64,000 nucleotides of DNA from Pyxidicoccus parkwaysis (GCF_017301735.1 NZ_CP071090.1:620001-684000), one strand, 5' to 3'; counted from the first letter of the stretch, positions 48,441 through 57,859 are shown. Numbers and translations are program-made. The notes: generated by a model not told the origin, from the letters alone.

Positions 48441-49781
48441 GTGTTCTACGCGTGCGTACGTGCGGTGGTGGCCCTGTTCCTACGGCTCTTCTACCGGGTG
48501 AAGGTGAATGCCCCGGCGAAGGAGCCGGAAGGGCCCGTGCTCTTCGTGGGCAACCATCCCAACGGGCTCATCGACCCCGCGCTGGTGTTCATCCTCACGC
48601 GCCGCCAGGTGACGTTCCTCGCCAAGGCGCCGCTGTTCAAGATGCCCGTCATCGGCTGGCTGCTGCGTGGGCTCGATGCGCTGCCCGTGTATCGCAAGCA
48701 GGATGACCCCACGAAGATGGCGGGCAACGAGGGCACGCTCGATGCCGCCAAGGGCGCGCTCGTGAAGGGCCGCGCCATCACCATCTTCCCCGAGGGCAAG
48801 AGCCACTCCGAGCCCGGGCTCGCCGAGCTGAAGACCGGCGCCGCGCGCATCGCCCTCAACGCCGCGAAGGAAGGCGCTCCCGTTCGCATCGTCCCCGTGG
48901 GCCTCACCTACGCGGAGAAGAACGTCTTCCGCAGTGAAGTGCTCATCGACGTGGGCCCCGCTATCGAAGTGCAGACCTTCCTTCCGAAGGACGTCGCCTC
49001 CGAACCCGAGGCCGTGCGCGCCCTCACCGAGCGCATCGCCGAAGGACTGCGCGCCGTCACGCTCAACCTGGAGCAGTGGGCGGACCTGCCGCTGGTACAG
49101 CTCGCCGAGCAGCTCTATGCCTTCAGGCAGGGTGGGGCGCTGGACGCGGAGCGACTGCGGCTCTGGGCTCGTGGCGTGCAGCTCTTCCGCGCGCAGGAGC
49201 CCGAGCGCTTCGAGGACATCCGCGCCCACCTCGCATCCTTCAAGCACCGCATGGAGTTGGTGCAGGCCGCCGGCCCCGAGGACCTGGCGCTGGTGTACCG
49301 GCCCGGCAACGTGGTGCCCTTCGTCGTGAAGAACCTGCTCGCCCTGTTGCTGGGGCTGCCGCTGTGTGCGTTGGGCCTGATGTTGTTCTGGCTGCCGTAC
49401 CAGCTGCCTCGCGCGGCGAGCCGCAAGGTGGAGCTGGACGTGCAGGCCACGGTGAAGTTCCTCACCGCCTTCGTGGTGGCGCTGGTGTGGTGGGGCGCGC
49501 TGACGGTGGCCGCGGGCTGGTGGGCCGGTGTGCCCTGGGGCGTGGCCACGTTCCTCGCGGTGCCTCCGCTGGCCCTCTTCACGCTCTACTTCGGAGAGCG
49601 GTGGGAGGCCTTGAAGCGCGACATCACCGTGTTCTTCACCCTGGGCAACCGCGCGCGCCTCAAGGCGCTGCTGCTGGCCGACGGCGAGCGTCTGGCCTCC
49701 GAGGTAGAGCGTCTGGCCGGTGAGTACCGTCCGAAGCTGGATGGCACTCCGCTGCCCGGCACTGCTCCCGTGACGCCCTGA
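48441..49781 (+). CDS. PlsC-like 1-acylglycerol-3-phosphate acyltransferase
   Basis: The protein has 446 residues from GTG 48441; an ATG at 48387 is possible. The acyltransferase domain covers ~1-220: NHPNGLID (the catalytic His/Asp motif), then ALPVYRK and FPEGKSH, and PVGLTY. Two TM helices follow a helical middle (LLALLLGLPLCALGLMLFWL and LTAFVVALVWWGALTVAAGW). It probably acylates lysophosphatidate or a related lipid at the inner membrane. The substrate cannot be read from sequence. It is convergent with the MFS gene. Confidence 0.85.
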   Translation: MFYACVRAVVALFLRLFYRVKVNAPAKEPEGPVLFVGNHPNGLIDPALVFILTRRQVTFLAKAPLFKMPVIGWLLRGLDALPVYRKQDDPTKMAGNEGTLDAAKGALVKGRAITIFPEGKSHSEPGLAELKTGAARIALNAAKEGAPVRIVPVGLTYAEKNVFRSEVLIDVGPAIEVQTFLPKDVASEPEAVRALTERIAEGLRAVTLNLEQWADLPLVQLAEQLYAFRQGGALDAERLRLWARGVQLFRAQEPERFEDIRAHLASFKHRMELVQAAGPEDLALVYRPGNVVPFVVKNLLALLLGLPLCALGLMLFWLPYQLPRAASRKVELDVQATVKFLTAFVVALVWWGALTVAAGWWAGVPWGVATFLAVPPLALFTLYFGERWEALKRDITVFFTLGNRARLKALLLADGERLASEVERLAGEYRPKLDGTPLPGTAPVTP

Positions 49782-49790
49782 GCAGGCGCT

Positions 49791-51056
49791 TCAGCGCGTG
49801 CGGGGCACGGCCTCGCGGAACATTCTCGCGCCCAGCAGCAGGGTGAGGCCTCCCAGCAGCACGGGAATGGCATTCAGCTCAATCGCCGTGCGCAGGTTCG
49901 CCGCGTCCGCGATGCTTCCGATGAGCGTGGGAGAGATGGCATCCCCGAGCATGTGGATGAACAGCACATTCAGTCCCATGGCGAACGCGCGGAACGCCGT
50001 GGGCACGCAGTTGACGATGGCCGCGTTGATGGGGCCGCTGTTCAGGAAGATGAGGAACTGCGCCACCGCAATCGCCGCGAAGGTGGGCCACGTTCCCTTC
50101 AGATTCACCGCCAGATACATGCACGGCGCCGCCAGCAGCAGCCCGATGCCAGACATCCACAGCCCGCCACCCTCGCGCTTGCGGTCCAGCCTGTCTCCGA
50201 GCCACCCGCCTGCCAGCGTCCCCGTCAGGCCCGCGACGGCCGTAATCGCGCCGAACACGAAGCCCACCTTGCCCGGGCTCTCCAGCCAGAGTTGCCGCTC
50301 GCGCACCAGGTACGTGGGCATCCAGAAGCCCAGCCCACCGATGGAGAACGTCATCAGCGTGTAGCCCGCCGTCGTCGCCCAGAAGGCCGCGTTCTTCCCC
50401 AGTCCCTTCAGTCCCACGAGGAAGGGCAGCTTCACCGCTGCGTCCGGCCCATCCATGGCGCCGCGCTTCGGCTCGGGCATGAAGAACGCCATCGTCCCCA
50501 GCAGGAGGCCCGGCACCGCGCCCGCGAAGAATGCGTGGTTCCACGGCTTGAGCGCGTCACCCAGCACGTAGCCCAGCGCCGAGCCCACCGGAATCGCGAT
50601 GTAGAAGAACGCCAGCACCCGCGTGCGCAGCTCGCGAGGGTACAGGTCCGAGATGATGGAGGGCGCCACCGCGCCGTAGCCCGCCTCGCCAATGCCAATC
50701 ACCGCGCGCGCCACCAGCAGCGCGAGGAACGTCGTGGCCAGCCCGCTGGAGCCCGTGGCCAGGCTCCACAGCAGCACGCCGCCCGCCACCAGCAGCTTGC
50801 GCGGCATCCTGTCGCCCAGGAACCCGCCCAGCGGCGAGGCCAGCATGAACACCACGATGAACACGGTGCCCAGCAGGCCGGACTGCGTGTCGTTGATGCC
50901 GAACTCCTTCTGGATGTCCGGGAGCGCGGCCGCGACGATGTACCGGTCGAGGTAGTTGACCAGGTTGATGAGCGTGAGGATGAACAGCGCGAAGCCGGCG
51001 TTCGCCGCGGGTGTCGCGGGCGCGGCCGCGGAGTTCGCTGCGGGAGAGGCGTTCAT
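49791..51056 (-). CDS. MFS transporter (Spinster-like)
   Basis: This 421-residue protein has 12 predicted TM helices. MFS signature A appears as GGFLGDRMPRK between TM2 and TM3, and a second copy as GGWLGDRLDRKR in the second half. The N-terminus (INLVNYLDRYIVAAALPDIQKEFGI) resembles the Spinster/sugar-phosphate group. Substrate is unknown. The ATG at 51056 overlaps the stop of the upstream phosphatase gene (ATGA), so the two are co-translated. This might link solute export to phosphate metabolism, as an inference. Confidence 0.88.
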   Translation of the reverse strand: MNASPAANSAAAPATPAANAGFALFILTLINLVNYLDRYIVAAALPDIQKEFGINDTQSGLLGTVFIVVFMLASPLGGFLGDRMPRKLLVAGGVLLWSLATGSSGLATTFLALLVARAVIGIGEAGYGAVAPSIISDLYPRELRTRVLAFFYIAIPVGSALGYVLGDALKPWNHAFFAGAVPGLLLGTMAFFMPEPKRGAMDGPDAAVKLPFLVGLKGLGKNAAFWATTAGYTLMTFSIGGLGFWMPTYLVRERQLWLESPGKVGFVFGAITAVAGLTGTLAGGWLGDRLDRKREGGGLWMSGIGLLLAAPCMYLAVNLKGTWPTFAAIAVAQFLIFLNSGPINAAIVNCVPTAFRAFAMGLNVLFIHMLGDAISPTLIGSIADAANLRTAIELNAIPVLLGGLTLLLGARMFREAVPRTR

Positions 51057-51988
51057 GGCGAGGTGGCTCCAGCTCCGAAGCGGTGCGCGAGCAGTCCCCA
51101 GCGCAGGCCCCTGTCACTCACGCGGCACGCGTCCAGGCCCAGCGCCTTCACCGCTTCGAGGAGGATGAGCGCGCCCGCGGGGATGACGTCCGCGCGCTTG
51201 GGCTGCATGCCGCGCAGCGTGCGACGCTCCTCCAGTGGCAGGCCGCAGAGCTTGTCCACCAGCGCCGCGAGCTCGGAGCGGGACAGCGTTCCGCCGTGCA
51301 CCTCTTCCGCGTCGTAGGGGTCGATGCCGTGCTGCACGGCGTAGAGCGTGGTGACGGTGCCGGCCACGCCCACCATCAGCGAGCCCGGGGGCGGCGGGGG
51401 CAGCGTCTTGAAGGTGTCGCGCAGGTGCGCCTCGATGCGGGCGCGATTCTCGGCCGTCATCGGGTCCGAGGCCACGAAGCGCTCCGTGAGCCGCACCGCG
51501 CCCACGTCGAAGCTGTGCCGGAAGTCCACGTGCCCGGCGGGGTTGCCGTAGATGAACTCGGTGGAGCCTCCGCCGATGTCCAGCACCAGCAGCGGGCCCG
51601 CCGCCTCCGACGCGAAGTCCGCGTGCACGGCGGCGAACGAGAGCTCCGCTTCCAGTTGGCCGGAGATGATTTCCACCGTCACGCCCGCGCGAGCCTTCGC
51701 CGCCTCGAGGAACTCGGCGCCGTTCTGCGCGTCGCGCGCCGCGCTGGTGGCCGAGACGGCGATGCCCTGCGCGCCCAACTCACGGGCCTCGCGGGCGAAG
51801 TCCTCCAGCACCGCGAGCGTGGCCTCCATCCCTTCCGGAGACAGGCGGCGCGTGGCGTCCACGCCCCGGCCCAGGCGGGTGATTTCCGCGCGCTCGCGCA
51901 CGGCTTCGAAACGGCCTTCAGGGGTGCGCTCGGCAACCAGCAGCAGCACCGAATTGGTTCCCACGTCGATGGTGGCGAAACGCGGCAT
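51053..51988 (-). CDS. Ppx/GppA phosphatase family protein
   Basis: This 311-residue protein has an ASKHA-fold nucleotide-binding motif at the start (ATIDVGTNSVLLLVAER) and a second phosphate loop in LLVLDIGGGSTEFIYG. The family hydrolyses inorganic polyphosphate or pppGpp. It is the short form without the C-terminal HD-type domain, so the choice between Ppx and GppA cannot be made here. ATG 51988 starts right at the conserved strand. Confidence 0.88.
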   Translation of the reverse strand: MPRFATIDVGTNSVLLLVAERTPEGRFEAVRERAEITRLGRGVDATRRLSPEGMEATLAVLEDFAREARELGAQGIAVSATSAARDAQNGAEFLEAAKARAGVTVEIISGQLEAELSFAAVHADFASEAAGPLLVLDIGGGSTEFIYGNPAGHVDFRHSFDVGAVRLTERFVASDPMTAENRARIEAHLRDTFKTLPPPPPGSLMVGVAGTVTTLYAVQHGIDPYDAEEVHGGTLSRSELAALVDKLCGLPLEERRTLRGMQPKRADVIPAGALILLEAVKALGLDACRVSDRGLRWGLLAHRFGAGATSP

Positions 51989-52002
51989 TCGCGGGAGCCT
52001 AC

Positions 52003-53190
52003 TCAACGCAGCAGCGCTTCCAAAGCATCGGACAGCGCTTGGTACTCGGTGTGTGTGTTGTAGAGCTGGGCCGAGACTCGCACGTGACGCGCGGGCGCCC
52101 GGGGCCACGGGACGATGGGCACCTCGATTCGGTATTCGTCGAAGAGGCGCAGATGGAGCGGGTCCACGTAGAGCGGCGGCTCCGGGGGCGTGGGGAAGCC
52201 GTCCGGCAGCCGCGCCGTCGCCATGCTGCCCACCATCTCCTCCGGGCAGTCGGGCGTCACCTTCAGCCGCTCACACAGCAGCCTCCGCGCGGCCAGCGCC
52301 TTCTCGCGGTTGGACTGCATCACCGCCGGCCAGCCGCCAGGGAGCAGCGCACCCACCACGCGAATCGCCTGCGGCACGCAGAGCGCGGCGGACGGGTCGT
52401 GCGTCCCCAGCCAGTCGAAGTCCAGGCGGAATTGCGAGCGGTCCTTCCGCGTCGAGTTGTGCCCGTGGCTCACCACCAACGGCTTGATGTCCGTCTGCAA
52501 GTCGCGCCGCACGTGGAGGAAGGCCGCGCCCTTGGGCGCGCACAGCCACTTGTGGCAGTTGCCCGTGTAGTAGCCCGCGCCCAATTCGCGCAGCGACAGC
52601 GGCAGCATGCCCGGGGCGTGCGCGCCGTCCACCAGCGTCTCCACGCCCCGCTCCCGGAGGGCCGAGATGAGCCGCGCCACCGGCATCACCACCGCCGTCT
52701 GGCTGGAGACATGGTCCACCAGCAGCAAGCGCGTGCGTGGCGTCACGTGCGCCAGCACCGCGTCCACCACCGCGTCCGGTGACGGAATGGGCCACGGCAG
52801 CTTCGCCACCACCACCTTCGCGCCCCAGCGCGAGGCCGCGTACTCCAGCGCGTTGCGGCTGGCGTTGTACTCGTGGTCGGTGGTGAGCAGTTCGTCACCG
52901 GCGGCGAAGCGCAGCGAGCGCAGCACCGTGTTGACGCCGGTGGTGGCGTTGGTGACGAAGGCCACGTCGTCCGCGTCGGCGCCGACGAAGGTGGCCAGGG
53001 CCTCGCGGGCCGCGTCCAGCAGCGGCTCGACTTCGCGGTGGAGGAAGCGGACCGGCTCCGCCTCCATGCGCGCGCGCAGCTCGGACTGCGCTTGCAGCAC
53101 GGCGGTGGGGCAGGCGCCGAAGGAGCCGTGGTTGAGGAAGCGGACCTCGGGGTCCAGGCTCCAGTGCGTGCGGAAGGAGGGGACGCTCAT
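52003..53190 (-). CDS. Class-V PLP aminotransferase (isopenicillin N epimerase-like)
   Basis: This 395-residue enzyme carries the PLP lysine in GNCHKWLCAPKG, the class-V motif HGSFGACP near the N-terminus, and FVTNATTGVNTVLRSL for phosphate binding. It is closest in feel to the isopenicillin N epimerase/NifS-like group, which act on amino-acid substrates including cysteine derivatives. No biosynthetic cluster is adjacent, so the substrate is unknown. It begins 231 bp after tolB ends, across the tandem repeat. Confidence 0.88.
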   Translation of the reverse strand: MSVPSFRTHWSLDPEVRFLNHGSFGACPTAVLQAQSELRARMEAEPVRFLHREVEPLLDAAREALATFVGADADDVAFVTNATTGVNTVLRSLRFAAGDELLTTDHEYNASRNALEYAASRWGAKVVVAKLPWPIPSPDAVVDAVLAHVTPRTRLLLVDHVSSQTAVVMPVARLISALRERGVETLVDGAHAPGMLPLSLRELGAGYYTGNCHKWLCAPKGAAFLHVRRDLQTDIKPLVVSHGHNSTRKDRSQFRLDFDWLGTHDPSAALCVPQAIRVVGALLPGGWPAVMQSNREKALAARRLLCERLKVTPDCPEEMVGSMATARLPDGFPTPPEPPLYVDPLHLRLFDEYRIEVPIVPWPRAPARHVRVSAQLYNTHTEYQALSDALEALLR

Positions 53191-53272
53191 GCGCGGGAAC
53201 TCGACCCGACGCGGCGCCCCCTGTCAACGCGTGCAGGACAACGCGGAATCAACGCTCCGCCGCACCGTCCGT

Positions 53273-53417
53273 GAGCAGGGCCAGGAGGCTTTGCTTGTCT
53301 CGAAGAGGGGCCGGAGGCCCTGCTTGCCCTGAGCAGGGCCCAGAGGAGGCCCTGCTTGCTCTGAACAGGGCCAATGGCCCTGCTTGCCTTGAACAGGGCC
53401 CGGAGGCCCTGCTCGGG
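53273..53417. repeat. Five-copy tandem palindromic repeat
   Basis: Five imperfect units of 27-32 bp fill most of the gap: 53273-53301, 53302-53330, 53331-53362, 53363-53390 and 53391-53417. Each contains a CAGGGCC ... GGCCCTG inverted repeat, so each can form a hairpin. It begins 5 bp after the tolB stop. It has no constant spacer and no cas genes. Confidence 0.85.
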
Positions 53418-53421
53418 CCGC

Positions 53422-54714
53422 CTACTCGGCCTGAGCGAGCGGCGCCCAGTCCGGCGTCAGCAGCGTGCCCTTCTCGGAGCGCAGCGGCAGCTGGTTGTTG
53501 CCGTCCGCCGTCATGACGAACAGCTGCGTGCCACCGTTGCGCGTGGACGTGAAGATGATGAGCCGCCCGTTGGGCGAGAAGGCCGGCTCCTCGTTGTTGC
53601 CCTGGTCCTGCGTCAGGCGCGTCACCTTGCCCGTCTCCACGTTGACGGTGAAGAGGTCGAAGGCGTTGCGCTCGTCGCGCGCGGTGAAGGCGATGAGGTC
53701 GCCGCGCGGAGACCAGTCCGGCGTCTGGTTGTAGTTGCCCTGGAAGGTGAGCCGGCGCACGCCCGAGCCGTCCGCGTTCATCACGTACACCTGCGGGCTG
53801 CCGCCCCGGTTGGACACGAACGCGAGGCGCTTGCCGTCCGGAGACCACGCGGGGCTGGTGTTGAGGCCGTACGGCGTGTCCGTCACCGCCTTAGCACCGC
53901 TGCCGTCCGCGTTGGCCACGTAGATTTGCGCGCTCTCACCCTCCGCCAGCGCGTAGGCGAGGCGCTTGCCGTCCGGCGAGTACGCCGCGCCCGTCACCAT
54001 CTGCCCCTCGGCCACGAGGGAGCGCGCCTCACCGCCCGGCTTCTGCACGAAGATGTCCGGCTGTCCCCGGCGGTACGTGGTGAAGGCCACCTGCGCGCCA
54101 TCCGGCGTCAGCGCGGGCAGGATGTTGATGCCGCCCTTGGTGAGCGTCTGCGGATTGCCGCCGTCCCAGTCCGCCACGACGATGTCGCGATTCTGGCCGG
54201 ACTTGCGCACGTAGGTGATGCGCGACAGGAAGGGGCTCGGCTCGCGCGTGAAGTGCCGGTAGAGCGCGTCCGCCAGCCGGTGCGCCAGGAGCGACGCGTC
54301 GTCCGCCGGGGCGTCCTTGGCCACCTTCAAGTCTTCACGGCCGGTGCCCACGTTGAACAGGCGCAGCTCACCGCGCAGCACGCCGCCGTCCTGCGCCAGC
54401 GACACCTTCACCAGCGCCTCGGCGCCCACGTCCGCCCAGCGGCTGAACTTGATGCTGCCGGCCGTCATGCCCTCCGTCGCGTCCGCGGTGAAGCTCTTGC
54501 GGTCCAGCACCTGGAGGATGCCGGAGGCGGCGAGGTCGAAGCTGAACGACGTGTCGAACGCGGAGGCCAGCTTCTTGCCACCCTCGTTCTGCGTCAGCGG
54601 CGCGGGCACGGCCACCGGCAGCGGGCGGAAGTTGGCGCCGGAGATTTCAATCGTCGGCGCCTGGGCGAGCGCCGCGAGCGGGAGGAGGACGAGGGAGAGG
54701 AGCAGGGCTTTCAT
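53422..54714 (-). CDS. tolB: Tol-Pal system periplasmic propeller protein
   Basis: This 430-residue protein has a signal peptide ending LAALAQ, the TolB N-terminal domain (GILQVLDRKSF, GAEALVKVSL), then a six-bladed WD40-like propeller with repeated DGKRLAF and SPDGK blocks. It binds Pal and links the energised TolQRA complex to the outer membrane during constriction. No pal or ybgF gene follows in the window. ATG 54714 overlaps the tolA-like stop (ATGA). Confidence 0.95.
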   Translation of the reverse strand: MKALLLSLVLLPLAALAQAPTIEISGANFRPLPVAVPAPLTQNEGGKKLASAFDTSFSFDLAASGILQVLDRKSFTADATEGMTAGSIKFSRWADVGAEALVKVSLAQDGGVLRGELRLFNVGTGREDLKVAKDAPADDASLLAHRLADALYRHFTREPSPFLSRITYVRKSGQNRDIVVADWDGGNPQTLTKGGINILPALTPDGAQVAFTTYRRGQPDIFVQKPGGEARSLVAEGQMVTGAAYSPDGKRLAYALAEGESAQIYVANADGSGAKAVTDTPYGLNTSPAWSPDGKRLAFVSNRGGSPQVYVMNADGSGVRRLTFQGNYNQTPDWSPRGDLIAFTARDERNAFDLFTVNVETGKVTRLTQDQGNNEEPAFSPNGRLIIFTSTRNGGTQLFVMTADGNNQLPLRSEKGTLLTPDWAPLAQAE

Positions 54715-55499
54715 AGGGCGTTGAACACCAGGTTGACGCCGCTCTTCTGCAGCGTGTCCCGGAGGTGGTCCGGCGGGGGAGAGAAGGGCGCCGCCTTGCG
54801 CACGGCGGTGACGACGGCGGAGTCGAACAAGTCATTGCCGCTGGGCTTGGTGAGGCTCACGTCCAGCACCTCGCCCGCGCGGCCCAGGCGCACCGCCACC
54901 ATGGCCTTGAGGTGCAGACGCTCGGATTCCGGGATGGTGTCCGCCACGCTGTAGTGCCGGCGCACCTGCGACTGGAGCAGGCCGAAGTAGCGCTCGCCCT
55001 CGGCCGTGGCCGAGTCGCCGTCCGGGTCGCCGTCCTCGGCGCCCTCGGCCTCCTCGGGCGGAGCCGCCTTCGCCGTCTTGTCGAAGGCACCGAAGAGGCG
55101 CTTGCGCCGGTCCTCGCCGCTCTTGTCACCCTTCACGGGCTCGGGCTTCGGCGCGGAGGAGGGCTCGGGCTTCACGCCCGGAATGGGCACGGCCACCGCA
55201 GTGGACGACGGCGGAGGCGGCGCGTCCGGTGCGGGCTTGGGCGCGTCCACCTGCTTGGGCGGAGGCGGCGGCTGCTCCTTGCGCGGCAAAAGCTTGGAGT
55301 CCCTCGGCTTGCCCAGCCGCACCAGCGAGGCCTTGATGGGCTGGACCTCCAGGTCCACCTTGGGCCCGGAGGTGAAGCGCGCGTACAGCACCGCCGCGAG
55401 CAGCACGGCGATGTGCCCCACGACGGAGAACACCACGAAGCGCGACAGCCGCGTGGGGCGGGAGACGAGCAGGCTGTGGGCCACCGCGGAGTCCGTCAT
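54711..55499 (-). CDS. TolA/TonB-like energy transducer
   Basis: This 262-residue protein has one TM helix near residue 20-40 (FVVFSVVGHIAVLLAAVLYA), a Pro/Lys-rich linker (LPRKEQPPPPPKQVDAPKP), and a TonB-type C-terminal domain (VRLGRAGEVLDVSLTKPSGN, FDSAVVTAVRKAAPFSPPP). It sits between tolR and tolB, the slot of TolA, and probably has that role, although its C-terminus is TonB-like. It is short compared with E. coli TolA and lacks the long helical domain II. Confidence 0.9.
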   Translation of the reverse strand: MTDSAVAHSLLVSRPTRLSRFVVFSVVGHIAVLLAAVLYARFTSGPKVDLEVQPIKASLVRLGKPRDSKLLPRKEQPPPPPKQVDAPKPAPDAPPPPSSTAVAVPIPGVKPEPSSAPKPEPVKGDKSGEDRRKRLFGAFDKTAKAAPPEEAEGAEDGDPDGDSATAEGERYFGLLQSQVRRHYSVADTIPESERLHLKAMVAVRLGRAGEVLDVSLTKPSGNDLFDSAVVTAVRKAAPFSPPPDHLRDTLQKSGVNLVFNAL

Positions 55500-55502
55500 G
55501 GG

Positions 55503-55970
55503 CTAGCGCTTCGCCTCCTTCGACTTGCCCTTCTTGTCGTTGGACGTCTTGGCCCCACCCGACGGGTCCGTAATCATGCCCACGTTGTTGATGCCCGCGC
55601 GCTGCGCCGCCGCCATCACCTCCACCACCACGCCGTATGGCACGTCGCGGTCCGCGTGGAGGTAGACCTCCTTGTCGGCCTGCGCCTTGGCGTTGGCGGC
55701 CAGCTTGTCCGCCAGTTCCTCCAGGGCGACCTCCGCGTCACCGATGTAGACCTTGCGGCCCGCGTCGATGGACAGCACGAGCTTCTTCTCCGTGGCCTCC
55801 ACCGGGGCGGCCTTCGTCTCCGGCAGGTTGACCTTCACGCCCTGCTGGATGAGGGGCGCCGTCACCATGAAGATGATGAGCAGCACCAGCATCACGTCCA
55901 CCATGGGCGTGACGTTGATCTCGCTCATGGTGGTGCGGCCACCGCCGCGGTTTCCTCCACTCATTCCCAT
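55503..55970 (-). CDS. tolR: Tol-Pal biopolymer transport protein (ExbD/TolR)
   Basis: This 155-residue protein has the conserved TM helix with the proton-related Asp in VTPMVDVMLVLLIIFMV and a periplasmic domain (KVYIGDAEVALEELADKLAA, KEVYLHADRDVPYGVVVEVM). The Lys-rich C-terminal tail is unusual. It forms a proton channel with TolQ to drive the TolA-like protein. It is separated from the tolA-like gene by 3 bp. Confidence 0.93.
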   Translation of the reverse strand: MGMSGGNRGGGRTTMSEINVTPMVDVMLVLLIIFMVTAPLIQQGVKVNLPETKAAPVEATEKKLVLSIDAGRKVYIGDAEVALEELADKLAANAKAQADKEVYLHADRDVPYGVVVEVMAAAQRAGINNVGMITDPSGGAKTSNDKKGKSKEAKR

Positions 55971-55985
55971 GGCAGTCGCCTCCGC

Positions 55986-56696
55986 CTACCGGAAGAAGTG
56001 CCGCTTGATGATGTTGAGGAAGTCCGCCGAGAAGTTCGACATCTCCGTGTCGAACACCTTGATGCGGCTGACGAACGAGTTGTAGGCCACCACGGCCGGA
56101 ATCGCCGCGAACAGGCCCGCCGCCGTGGCGAACAGCGCGTTGCCCACCGGCGCGGCCACCGTGGCCAGCGTCGCGTTGCCCTGCTCGGCAATCTGGTTGA
56201 ACGCACTGAGGATGCCGATGACGGTGCCGAACAGGCCCACGAAGGGCGAGGCCGCGCCCACCGTGCCCAGGAACGAAACGCGGTTCTCGAGCTCCGTAAT
56301 CTGCGCCGTGGATGCGCGGTTCAGCGCGCGCTCCACGTTCTCGATGCCGCCCAGCCGCTCGGCCATGGCGCCCTCGGCGCCGCCTTCCTTGGCTTGTGCC
56401 AGCTTGCTCAGCTCCTCGTAGCCGGCGCAGAACACCTTGGACAGCGGGGAGCCATCCAGCTTCTGCGCCGTCTGGTAGATGGCCTCCAGGCGCGAGGCCT
56501 TCCAGAAGGTGTCGAGGAAGGTGAGAGACTGTGCGCGAGCCTTCGCGAGCTGGGCGGCCTTCATGGCGATGAGGGCCCAGGAGGCAACGGAGACGGCCAT
56601 CAGGAGCAGCAGCACGGCCAGCTCGATGAAGGAAGCGTCGCGGATGATCTCCACGTAGTTCATGGCGCCGAGCGCCAGGGGCAGGTGGGGCGTCAT
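55986..56696 (-). CDS. tolQ: Tol-Pal proton channel protein (ExbB/TolQ)
   Basis: This 236-residue protein has three TM segments: ELAVLLLLMAVSVASWALIA (~25-44), VSFLGTVGAASPFVGLFGTVIGIL (~135-158) and ATAAGLFAAIPAVVAYNSF (~185-203). These are typical of TolQ/ExbB. With TolR it converts the proton gradient into motion of the TolA-like protein. ATG 56696 was preferred over the internal ATG 56663, which has no ribosome site; the choice is moderate. It is divergent from the next gene by 158 bp. Confidence 0.92.
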   Translation of the reverse strand: MTPHLPLALGAMNYVEIIRDASFIELAVLLLLMAVSVASWALIAMKAAQLAKARAQSLTFLDTFWKASRLEAIYQTAQKLDGSPLSKVFCAGYEELSKLAQAKEGGAEGAMAERLGGIENVERALNRASTAQITELENRVSFLGTVGAASPFVGLFGTVIGILSAFNQIAEQGNATLATVAAPVGNALFATAAGLFAAIPAVVAYNSFVSRIKVFDTEMSNFSADFLNIIKRHFFR

Positions 56697-56854
56697 GGGG
56701 TGGAGGCCGTAACACTCCGATACAACAGGGTCAAACATTGGAGATACGCCCGGTTGCTTGAAGCGGTGTGCGGCCGTGGGTGAATAATTCCCGAGGGTGG
56801 CCGTCCGGAGTGTTTGTAACGGGCCGAACACCTACCACCCCACGAAGGTTCCCC

Positions 56855-57859
56855 ATGAACTCCCGACTGCTGGTCGCATTCCTCTGCCTGGCGGCGGTTG
56901 CCCCTGGCTGCGTCATCCACGACAACGACCCGGGCTATCCCGGTGACGCCACGTTCCGCTGGACGTTCGGCGGACTGCGCTGCGACGAGGACCGCGACAT
57001 CAAGGGCGTCAACATCACCATCCCCGGCGAGGTGCTGGACCGCGACGGTGAGTACCCCTGCCAGGCCAACGGTTTCGACGGCATCGTCCTCCACGACTTC
57101 GTGCCGGGCGTGTACAGCTTCACGATTGAGGCCGTGAGCTGGGACAACGAGCGCCTCTACTACGCCAGCGGCACCTTCCGGGTGGACGGCGATGTGACGG
57201 TGAGCGTGGACCTGACGCCGGTGGGCAGCCCGCCTTCGTTCGCGTACGTGAGCTGGCTCTTCCCGGCGAACAACGTCAGCCAGAGCCCCAACTGCGCGCA
57301 GGCCGGCATCGCCTCCGTCGACGTCCGCGTGGATGACGGCGAGTGGGCCCGCATGGACTGCTCCCGCGGCTTCGGCAGCAACAACGTCCAGACGCCGTAC
57401 CTGCAGCCCGGCACGCACAACCTGGAGTTCGTCGCCATCGATTCGCAGGGCGCCCCCTGGTACTACTACAGCGGCACCATCAACACGCAGGCCGGCACGC
57501 CCACGTCGTTCACGGCCTCCATGTGGGCGATTGGTGGCGCCTCCATCCGCTGGGACATCGTCGCCGGGAGCCAGACGCTGACGTGCTCGCAGGCCCGGCT
57601 CACCAACGTGCTCATCAACTTCCGCGACGCCTTCACCAATGAACTGGTGTACGGCATCTTCGGTGACACCCACGGCTGCAACGACGCCCCGGTGGTGTAC
57701 GAGTTCCTGAAGCCCGGCCGCTACAAGGTGGAGATGTACGCGAAGGGCTCGGATGGCCGCGAGTACCTGTCGCCGGACAACGGGCCCTTCATCGACGTGG
57801 TGGCCCACCAGTTCCCGGGCCCGAACAGCGCCCTCACGGTGCCCCTGGTCCGGCTGTAA
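56855..57859 (+). CDS. Secreted lipoprotein with repeated beta domains
   Basis: This 334-residue protein has a signal peptide ending VAPGC, so it is probably lipidated. The mature part contains about three beta-sandwich-like repeats, each with an aromatic stretch: FRWTFGGLRCDEDRDI, AYVSWLFPANN and SIRWDIVAGSQTLTC. The pattern of Cys pairs and DVRVDDGEW / NVLINFRDA suggests carbohydrate- or protein-binding domains. No enzyme motif is visible. Start ATG 56855. Confidence 0.75.
   Translation: MNSRLLVAFLCLAAVAPGCVIHDNDPGYPGDATFRWTFGGLRCDEDRDIKGVNITIPGEVLDRDGEYPCQANGFDGIVLHDFVPGVYSFTIEAVSWDNERLYYASGTFRVDGDVTVSVDLTPVGSPPSFAYVSWLFPANNVSQSPNCAQAGIASVDVRVDDGEWARMDCSRGFGSNNVQTPYLQPGTHNLEFVAIDSQGAPWYYYSGTINTQAGTPTSFTASMWAIGGASIRWDIVAGSQTLTCSQARLTNVLINFRDAFTNELVYGIFGDTHGCNDAPVVYEFLKPGRYKVEMYAKGSDGREYLSPDNGPFIDVVAHQFPGPNSALTVPLVRL

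Noticed and set aside
53273..53417. Tandem repeat as a CRISPR array
   Set aside because: Units are adjacent with no spacers of constant length and there are no cas genes nearby.
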